Source: DATMAM01 sp035559995 (lineage in GTDB: Bacteria; Desulfobacterota; Binatia; UBA9968). Taken from it: DNA of 64,000 bases. The notes beneath the pieces are model-generated. The model was not told the DNA's origin. It worked only from the letters and a program-made list of their open reading frames with translations, and did no database searches. Both the position numbers and the translations under genes were made by a program. Shown piece by piece: positions 58,601-64,000 of the stretch; the stretch's first letter is position 1, and each line of letters opens with the position of its first letter. The DNA lies in contig DATMAM010000038.1 of NCBI GenBank assembly GCA_035559995.1, positions 246,311 to 310,310 of the forward strand, read 5' to 3'.

Positions 58601-59056
58601 TCTCTGGCCGGCCAGGTGGACCTCCAGGCCCATACGCACTTTCGCGCTCTTGCGTATCGCGCGGTTCGTCAGAATGTAATTGACGCGCGAGAGAAAATAG
58701 GTTTCGTCGGGAGGTTTTCGGATGAAACTGTCGGCGCCGCACTGTAAAGCGTGGATCACGTCTTTCGGCTCCGAGAGCGCGGTTAGGAGGACAAACGGAA
58801 TCTCTCTGAGGCCGCGCCGGGACTTGATCTCCTTACACAGGGTATAGCCGTCCATCTCCGGCATGACGATGTCGCTGATGACGATGCTCGGCTTGCGCCT
58901 GCGGATCGCGGCGAGGGCCTCTATCCCGTTTGCGGCCGTGCGAACTTTGTAGCCGCGGTCGCGCAAGAAGTGCTCGAGTTGCGCGCGCTGGGTCGGGCTA
59001 TCCTCGACCAGAAGAACCTCAGGAGCCGGTTTCGTCTTTCGCTGCTGAAGCTTCAT
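55610..59056 (-). CDS. Hybrid kinase: receiver, four GAF-type modules, histidine kinase
   Basis: 1148 residues, cytoplasmic. REC about 14-130 with D62 and the RKPP Lys; a conserved linker GQRHFISAERQQIFDMLIAT about 150-170; GAF modules about 200-350, 385-545, 560-720 and 735-890 (e.g. AIQNAQLYADM, ALENSRLYRDL and AIENARLYKDL end-helices). HisKA has FLGIMSHELRTPLNIIMG; HATPase has DNAIKFTEQG, DTGVGIAAKD and GVGLGLYIVKKF. The REC input could be phosphorylated by the CheA in the same cluster. Output partner unknown. Confidence 0.9.
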   Translation of the reverse strand: MKLQQRKTKPAPEVLLVEDSPTQRAQLEHFLRDRGYKVRTAANGIEALAAIRRRKPSIVISDIVMPEMDGYTLCKEIKSRRGLREIPFVLLTALSEPKDVIHALQCGADSFIRKPPDETYFLSRVNYILTNRAIRKSAKVRMGLEVHLAGQRHFISAERQQIFDMLIATYDETVRINEELAQREKELRRSYHSLNGLYRIAEGLNQATSEQELVEEALERAGELPGVRAGWIILKSDDFGFRMAAARNLPPALAAPGALEGDCLCRRTLLSGELKHAANIFECERLKNAASGTEGLRYHASVPLEGARETVGLLNLAASEQGLFSDEELRMLGAVGQQIGLAVERARLFGELERRVEKRTAALRAEVARRKRAQQETRRNLERIRALHEIDLAITSTLDLKSVLHVLLQKVDHFLAHASVSGIRLLDPETGEIKAVACTNADLEEWQSAIRQSRSDFAKEIMETKAPLAIADVQQDPRTRGIDFFRKHGLVSLLAAPLVAKQEFLGTLSYYTKEAHQFTGQEIEFLSTLAGQAAIAIQNAQLYADMKKQSAALAAANEALRRREQIQALLKEINQDSMALDIDKLLQKLTDRVREFMRVDISDVRIIEAGGTRPLAASGAKLEELAERQGAESDRTCYLSNRAPLAIPDITAQPPVANRSVAPLNIKGYLEAPLFFRNGDLAGVLRALTYRPRDFTAEEIDLIEQLAHGAATALENSRLYRDLEATNAKLQEQEAIQRLLKELSQDITALELQNLLHKLTAQVRQVLGVDVCEVRTFGGDIWRELAISGLAEERNAPRGRGRRMGLSSWIRKNRRPLAIFDAHKQTEYVLSRRMQNGNLRGFLGVPLITREGEVIGVLRCMTYEPRAFSAAECELLQQLANGAAIAIENARLYKDLEKSNKVKTEFLGIMSHELRTPLNIIMGYTTMLFEEMLGEIKPEQREALNKVIRQSKQLLAMVESIMEATKIESGSVVVEKQEVGLTNFLEDLRSAYDMPLEKDVKVLWDYPSDLPAVAIDRVKLTHVLQNLIDNAIKFTEQGTVTVCARVLERGLGVSSSASPVGGEEKQEAPVVEFSVADTGVGIAAKDLPVIFDMFRQIDSSDTRLYGGVGLGLYIVKKFTEVLGGTVGVQSEPGKGSVFSVRIPCRPLS

Positions 59057-59071
59057 CGCTTGGAAGCCCCT

Positions 59072-60388
59072 CTAGAGCGTAAAATAAAAGGTCGCCCCCT
59101 TGCCCACCGCCGCTTCCGCCCATAGCTCGCCGCCGTGGCGGTTGATGATGCGCTGGACCGTGGCCAGGCCGATACCGGTTCCGGGGAATTCCGCGGCGTT
59201 GTGCAGGCGCTGAAAGGCGCCGAAGAGGCGCTCCGCGTAGGCCATGTCGAAACCGGCGCCGTTATCGCGCACAAAGTAGGCGCGCTTGCCGCGCCGCTCG
59301 GTCATGCCGAATTCAATCTTCGTCTCGGCGTTTTTCCCGGTAAACTTCCACGCGTTGCCCAGGAGATTTTCGAGCGCGACGCGCAGCAGCCGCCGGTCGC
59401 CTTCGGCGGTCAAGCCGGGTTGGATCGCGAACTCGACGCGGCGCTCAGGGGCAGAGGCGCGAAGCTCGGCGGCGACGGTTTCCGCCAAGCCGCTCAAGTT
59501 GACGGTCTCGTGTCGCATCTCGGCGCTGCTGACGCGCGCCAGCCTGAGCAAGTCTTCGATCAGCTCGCCCATGCGGCGCGCCGCCGCGCGCACCCGGCCG
59601 AGATGCTGCCGGGCCTGCTCGTCCATGGCCGCGCCGTACTCTTCCAGGAGAGCCTGGCTGAAGCCGTCGATCGTGCGCAGAGGAGCGCGGAGATCGTGCG
59701 ACACGGAGTAAGAGAAAGCTTCCAGCTCCTTGTTGGCCGCGGTAAGCTGCGCGTTGAGCTTGCGCGTCTCTTCCTCCGCCCGCTTACGCTCTTGGATCTC
59801 TCGCTGCAGCGCCTGGTTGGTCTTTTCCAGCTCCATTTGCTTCGCGGTGAGTTCGTGGTTGAGATGGACCGCGTCTTCGTAGGTGGAAATCAGAAGGTCC
59901 AGGATCTGCTGGCGCTCGGAGGTGATGAAGTGTTTCTGGCCGCCGAGCTCGATTTCGATGCCCATTTGCACGCCCTCGGCTTTGCGCAGCTCGCGATTGG
60001 TGAGGATATAATCGATGCGCGAGAGCAGGTACTCGTCCGTGTAGGGTTTGCGGATAAAGCTGTCCGCGCCGCACGCCAAACCTCTGATGACGTCGTTGGG
60101 ACTGGAAAGGGATGTGAGCAGGATCACCGGAACGTCGGCCAGTTTTTTCGACGATTTGATCTCCCGGCAGAGCGTATAGCCGTCCATTTCGGGCATCACG
60201 ACGTCGCTCACGACGAGCGCCGGCTTGCGGCGGCGTGCCGCCGCAAGCGCGGCTTTGCCATTTGCGGCGCAGGCGACTTTGTAACCGTTCTCCTCGAGCA
60301 GGAACCGCAGCTGCTCCGCCTGCGTGGGGCTATCCTCGGCGATGAGCACCTCGATCGTTGGAGCACTGACTCGAGCCGTGGCTTTCAT
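59072..60388 (-). CDS. Receiver-histidine kinase hybrid
   Basis: 438 residues without membrane spans. REC about 12-128 with D62 (VVSDVVMPEMDG) and Lys in FIRKP; linker GQKHFITSERQQILDLLIST; coiled coil; HisKA with H231 (SYSVSHDLRAPLRTIDG); HATPase (NLLGNAWKFT, DNGAGFDM, GTGIGLATVQRI). The kinase half closely matches the membrane kinase at 30-31.8 kb; the linker matches the GAF-rich hybrid next door. Likely relays from CheA. Confidence 0.92.
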   Translation of the reverse strand: MKATARVSAPTIEVLIAEDSPTQAEQLRFLLEENGYKVACAANGKAALAAARRRKPALVVSDVVMPEMDGYTLCREIKSSKKLADVPVILLTSLSSPNDVIRGLACGADSFIRKPYTDEYLLSRIDYILTNRELRKAEGVQMGIEIELGGQKHFITSERQQILDLLISTYEDAVHLNHELTAKQMELEKTNQALQREIQERKRAEEETRKLNAQLTAANKELEAFSYSVSHDLRAPLRTIDGFSQALLEEYGAAMDEQARQHLGRVRAAARRMGELIEDLLRLARVSSAEMRHETVNLSGLAETVAAELRASAPERRVEFAIQPGLTAEGDRRLLRVALENLLGNAWKFTGKNAETKIEFGMTERRGKRAYFVRDNGAGFDMAYAERLFGAFQRLHNAAEFPGTGIGLATVQRIINRHGGELWAEAAVGKGATFYFTL

Positions 60389-60408
60389 AGGCGACTCCGA
60401 CGAGCTTC

Positions 60409-61455
60409 CTATCCGTTGTTGGTGAGGGCATGCAGCGCCGCCACGATCTTCTCGGGCGCGAGAACGTATTGGGCGGCGTCGAGCTTAATCGCCGCGCCCG
60501 GCATGCCGTAAACCACGGAGCTCTCCTCGTCCTGAGCCAAGGTGACGGCGCCGCGCTCTCTCATGAGCTTCAGCTCCTCGGCCCCGTCGCGCCCCATGCC
60601 CGTGAGCAGTATGCCGACCGCCCTTGGACCGTAGGACTGCGCCAAGGAGCGAAAGAGAAAGGAGACGGAGGGACGAAGTCCGTTCTCCGGCGGGTCCTGG
60701 CTGAGCGCGATGCGCCCCGTTGTCTTGACGCCCATATGGAGGCCGTCGGGCGCCACGTAGACATGCCCGGGCAAGATGAGATCGCCGTGCACGGCCAAGC
60801 GCACTTCGGGTCCGGACGTATGATTCAGCCATTCGATAAAGCCCTCGGTGAATCCGGCTGCCATGTGCTGCACGACCAGCACCGGTACGGGGAAATCTTT
60901 TTTGAGCCCGGACAAGATCGTTTGCAGCGCGATCGGGCCGCCCGTTGAAGCGCCGATGCCGACGACTTGAGCGGGTCGGCTCTCGCGCTTGATTTCAACT
61001 TTTGGGCCCGCGGGGGCGAGCTGTACTCTCCGCGTCCGGTTCCAGCGCCGCACGACCTTGACTTCCGACATGAGCTTCACGGTCGTTTGCAGTTCCTTTG
61101 CGCTGGCTTCGAATTCGGGGTGGCCGATTCCCTGCGGCCGGGGAACCACGGCCAGGGCCCCCGCTTCCATCGCGCGGAAGCTCGTTCCAACCTCTCCCGG
61201 CTCGGAGCTTCCGGTCACGATCACGATAGGCGTCGGCGAGGTCTCCATGATTCTGCGCGTCGCCTCGAAGCCGTCCATCTTCGGCATGTGAATGTCCATC
61301 GTGACGACGTCGGGGGCGGTTTCCTTCAAGGCTTCGAGCGCATCTTCGCCGTCGGTTGCCGTGCCGACCACTTTGATCTCCGGGTCGGAGCTGAGAACAT
61401 GAACCAGAAACTCCCGCACGACGGGCGAATCTTCCACGACAAGAACTTTGATCAT
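60409..61455 (-). CDS. cheB: Chemotaxis protein-glutamate methylesterase CheB
   Basis: 348 residues. REC with D54 (VTMDIHMPKMDGFEA), then the esterase with catalytic Ser in VVGIGASTGGPIALQ, His in VLVVQHMAAGFTEGF, and Asp in GILLTGMGRDGAEELK. It removes methyl groups from receptors when phosphorylated. CheR is not in the window. It lies 24 bp from the CheA gene. Confidence 0.95.
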   Translation of the reverse strand: MIKVLVVEDSPVVREFLVHVLSSDPEIKVVGTATDGEDALEALKETAPDVVTMDIHMPKMDGFEATRRIMETSPTPIVIVTGSSEPGEVGTSFRAMEAGALAVVPRPQGIGHPEFEASAKELQTTVKLMSEVKVVRRWNRTRRVQLAPAGPKVEIKRESRPAQVVGIGASTGGPIALQTILSGLKKDFPVPVLVVQHMAAGFTEGFIEWLNHTSGPEVRLAVHGDLILPGHVYVAPDGLHMGVKTTGRIALSQDPPENGLRPSVSFLFRSLAQSYGPRAVGILLTGMGRDGAEELKLMRERGAVTLAQDEESSVVYGMPGAAIKLDAAQYVLAPEKIVAALHALTNNG

Positions 61456-61479
61456 GGGGCCACCTCGGAACCGGGCGCG

Positions 61480-63759
61480 CTAGGCGAGCCTTTTAATGAC
61501 CTCGAGCAGATTGCTCTGATCGAAGCTGCTCTTGACGATGTACGCGTTCGCTCCGACATCGATCCCTTTTTCCTTGTCCTCGCGCGACTCAAGCGCCGTC
61601 ACCAGAATCACGGGGAGTTCCGCCAGCTTTTTATCGGCCCGAATTTTGGCCGTGAGATCGAACCCGTTCATGCGCGGCATCTCGACGTCCGACACCACGA
61701 CGTCGAATTCGGCGCTGCGGAGCTGGGTGAAGGCATCGATCCCGTCCACGGCGGTCTGGACGTCGTATCCCGCGGCCTCGAGGATGCTCTTGAGCAGGCT
61801 GCGCGCGGTGATCGAGTCCTCGACCACAAGGACGCGGGTCTTGCGGGCCTTGTCGGAAGCGGCCTCGGCCGGCGCGCTGGCGACCGCGCTGGTTGCGGCC
61901 GCGGAGGCGACGAGATCGGAGACGTTCAGCACCGGCACGAGCTTGCGCGTCGCGAGCACCGTCGCGCCGGCAATATTGCGCACGCGCGAGAGCTGCCGGC
62001 CCAGGCTTTTAACCAGAACTTCCTGCTCGCCTAGGATCTCGTCCACGATAAACGCGATGCGCTTACCGCCCAGGCCGGTCACGACCACTTGCGCGCTGCC
62101 GTTGGAGTCCTCGTTCGGGCTCTTGCGCGGGAGCTCCAGGACATCCGCCAGATGAACCAGAGAGACCGCCTCCCCATCGATCTCGGCCGTCTCCTTGTTC
62201 TCCACCGTCTTGATATTTCTCTTCTCTACTCGCGCCGCCCGCTCCACCTGAGCGGAAGGAAGCACAAAGATATTTCCGTTTACGCGGACGGGAACACCGC
62301 GAAACGTCGCCATCGTGAGCGGCACGGCGACGCGAAAGCTTGTGCCGAAGCCCGGGCGCGATTCGATCGCTACGGCGCCGCTGAGCTTTTCGGCCTTCTC
62401 GCGCACGATCGCGAGCCCCAGCCCCCGTCCCGAGATGTCGGTGATGAGCGGGCTTGTGGAAACGCCCGAGCGAAAAACGAGCGCCAGAACCTCGGCCTCG
62501 CCGAGACTTTGAGCCTCCGCCGGCGCGATCAGCCCGAGCTTCAGAGCGGACGCGCGCACCTTCGCGAGATCGATTCCCCGGCCGTCGTCAGAGACGACAA
62601 TCTCGGCGCGGTTGCTGTCCTTTTGCGCGATCGCGATCTTGATCGTCCCGCGGCGCGGCTTTCCCTTTTGCTCCCGCTCCAGCGGCTTTTCGACGCCGTG
62701 ATCGGCCGAGTTGCGTACGAGGTGAATAAGCGGGTCTTTCATCTCTTCCAGGATGCGCCTGTCGACCTCGAGCTCTGCGCCCTCGATCTCGAGATCGATC
62801 TCCTTGCCTTGGTCGCGCGCCAGGCCGCGCACCAGCCCGGGAAGCGGGTCCAGGATCGAGCTGAAAGGAAGCATCAAAAGCTTTTTCGTATCGGATAGAA
62901 GATCGTCCACCATGGCGCCGACCGCCCGATGGTCCTGCTCTGCGGCTCTGAGCAGGCTCGAAAGCTTGCTCTCGAGATCCGTGAACGCGCGCTGGTTCCA
63001 GTCGAGAAAGTCGATGATTTTCGCGAGCTGGCCGTTTGCGAGCGCGCGCCTTTCGCCGTTTTTCTCCAGGCTCCGGCGAAGCGCTCCCGCGAGCGGCTGG
63101 ATCTTCGCCCACTCCGCTTTCCACGCCGTCAGGGCGGCATTGACTTCGCTCAAGTCGGCGGCATGCTGGCCGGCGGCGAGCTTTGCCGAAAGCAGTTCTT
63201 CTGCTTTAAGAAGAACGGCGTCGAGCTTCCCTGTAGAGATTCTCACGGTGTCCGCAGGCGAGGAGTGCATCTCGGCAGGCGCGCGCTCAATGACGGCCGG
63301 CCTCCGCTCCGGCTCCGCTTTCGGGTCTTCGACAGGCAGCGGGTTTCGGCTGGCCGTTCCCTTGGACGCGCTGTCGAGATCCCGAAGGAGTCCCGAAAGG
63401 TTCAAACTCTCTCCGGAAGGCTCGCCTTCGGGAGTCGCAAGAAGGCGCCTCAAGGTATCCAAGCTGCGGTAGAGCAGATCAAAGAGCTCCGCAGAAGGAC
63501 TGAGCGCGCGTTGCTTCCATGCGGCAAAAACGTTTTCCAGCGACTGGCAGAGCGTCTCGATCTCGGCCATGCTGACGGCGCGCGCGGCGCCCTTGAGGCT
63601 GTGCGCCTCGCGGAAGATATCCTCGACCAGCTGCCTGTCGTCCGCGGGCCTTTTTTCCAGCTCCAGGAGACCGGCAGTAATGAGCTTAAGATGCTCTTCC
63701 GCTTCGACCTTGAAGGTGGCGATGAGCTTGTTTAAGAATTCCTTTTCCCGCTCGGTCAT
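61480..63759 (-). CDS. cheA: CheA-type histidine kinase with C-terminal receiver
   Basis: 759 residues. HPt about 5-110 with H53 (EAHSLKGAARAVSMAEIE); dimerisation and HATPase with LVRNSADHGVEKPLEREQ, VSDDGRGIDLAKV, ISGRGLGLAIVREKAEK; a CheW-like domain (ATFRGVPVRVNGNIFVLPSA); REC at the C-terminus with VVVSDVEMPRMNGFDL. CheA-REC fusions mark alternative-function or type IV pilus-type chemosensory systems. Order MCP-CheA-CheB-REC kinases supports a single pathway. Confidence 0.95.
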   Translation of the reverse strand: MTEREKEFLNKLIATFKVEAEEHLKLITAGLLELEKRPADDRQLVEDIFREAHSLKGAARAVSMAEIETLCQSLENVFAAWKQRALSPSAELFDLLYRSLDTLRRLLATPEGEPSGESLNLSGLLRDLDSASKGTASRNPLPVEDPKAEPERRPAVIERAPAEMHSSPADTVRISTGKLDAVLLKAEELLSAKLAAGQHAADLSEVNAALTAWKAEWAKIQPLAGALRRSLEKNGERRALANGQLAKIIDFLDWNQRAFTDLESKLSSLLRAAEQDHRAVGAMVDDLLSDTKKLLMLPFSSILDPLPGLVRGLARDQGKEIDLEIEGAELEVDRRILEEMKDPLIHLVRNSADHGVEKPLEREQKGKPRRGTIKIAIAQKDSNRAEIVVSDDGRGIDLAKVRASALKLGLIAPAEAQSLGEAEVLALVFRSGVSTSPLITDISGRGLGLAIVREKAEKLSGAVAIESRPGFGTSFRVAVPLTMATFRGVPVRVNGNIFVLPSAQVERAARVEKRNIKTVENKETAEIDGEAVSLVHLADVLELPRKSPNEDSNGSAQVVVTGLGGKRIAFIVDEILGEQEVLVKSLGRQLSRVRNIAGATVLATRKLVPVLNVSDLVASAAATSAVASAPAEAASDKARKTRVLVVEDSITARSLLKSILEAAGYDVQTAVDGIDAFTQLRSAEFDVVVSDVEMPRMNGFDLTAKIRADKKLAELPVILVTALESREDKEKGIDVGANAYIVKSSFDQSNLLEVIKRLA

Positions 63760-63819
63760 GGAACTCTCCCCGCCCGGTGCCGCCTAAGCTAACCGGCGCC
63801 GCTTGCGTCGTGAGCGTCG

Positions 63820-64000
63820 TTACAGTCGGTAACGTTCCACCATCTGTTTGAGCCTCTGCCCCAGCTCGTTGAGGTTGTGGGCGGCGGTCTCCGCCTGCTT
63901 GGTGCCGGCGACGTTCTGCGCGCTCGCCTGCTTGATGTTCTCCATCGCCAGAGCGACCTGATCCATGCCCGCCAACTGCTGCTGGCTCGACGCGGCGATC
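63820..64000 (-). CDS. Methyl-accepting chemotaxis protein, C-terminal end (partial)
   Basis: The last 59 codons are visible: IAASSQQQLAGMDQVALAME, NIKQASAQNVAGTKQAETAA, then HNLNELGQRLKQMVERYRL and stop. QQLAGMDQVALAMENI is the typical C-terminal methylation helix. The rest lies beyond the window. It is the upstream gene of the CheA operon and would be its receptor. No NWETF-type CheR/CheB-docking tail is present. Confidence 0.92.
   Translation of the reverse strand, partial: IAASSQQQLAGMDQVALAMENIKQASAQNVAGTKQAETAAHNLNELGQRLKQMVERYRL

Noticed and set aside
1..64000. CRISPR array
   Set aside because: No set of regularly spaced direct repeats was seen anywhere in the window.

Overview
The window looks like a GC-rich, Gram-negative, probably uncultured soil or subsurface bacterium. 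It encodes lipoproteins, an LpxL/HtrB-like acyltransferase, a chemosensory system, aromatic and acyl-CoA ligases, a quinol-type nitric oxide reductase and a PrkA-DUF444-SpoVR operon. Deltaproteobacteria, Binatota or NC10-like lineages would fit, but no marker here settles the taxonomy.

Layout. (1) 1-4727: host catabolic genes on + (VOC protein, ring-hydroxylating dioxygenase alpha and beta subunits, acyl-CoA ligase, and an acyltransferase that ends early). (2) About 4.73-26.6 kb: a transposable (Mu-like) prophage with divergent arms. A long early operon runs leftward from a Cro-like gene at 16.7 kb through DUF3102, DDE transposase, MuB-like ATPase, STAS, SSB, ASCH, Gam, DUF1643, DUF5131 and GemA-like genes. 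A repressor, immunity genes, lysis-type genes and head genes (small and large terminase, portal, gpF-like, protease) run rightward. At the far left sits a short NotI-family endonuclease homologue. The prophage stops abruptly inside its protease/scaffold gene, which is joined to a host dihydrodipicolinate-synthase-family gene that also lacks its 3' end. Everything distal (major capsid, tail, right end) is absent, so this is a defective prophage or an assembly junction. (3) 26.6-34.9 kb: MetE-like protein, RtcA, a membrane histidine kinase, a MEMO protein, a TPP riboswitch with thiS-thiG-thiE, and tRNA-Thr(CGT). (4) 34.9-46.9 kb: DUF4143 ATPase, qNOR and a divergent hemerythrin protein, an AsmA-like protein, the SpoVR/DUF444/PrkA stress operon, and DUF1178. 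(5) 47.1-54.3 kb: aldehyde dehydrogenase, benzoate-CoA-ligase-like enzyme, class II aldolase and SDR, then a convergent BtuFCD-type uptake system. (6) 54.6-64 kb: a small HTH cassette and a leftward chemosensory/two-component cluster (MCP end, CheA-REC, CheB, REC-kinase, REC-multi-GAF-kinase).

The most unusual material is in the prophage. It includes the NotI-like truncated nuclease, a probable -1 frameshift at nine A residues joining the portal to the head-morphogenesis reading frame, and a 26-bp perfect palindrome present twice around the control region. It also includes a duplicated 78-bp promoter-like element in front of two late gene blocks, a STAS protein in the early operon, a strong internal ribosome-binding site inside the MuB-like gene, and a ChaB domain fused to the head protease. 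All functional statements rest on reading translations and motifs by eye; no database search was run.
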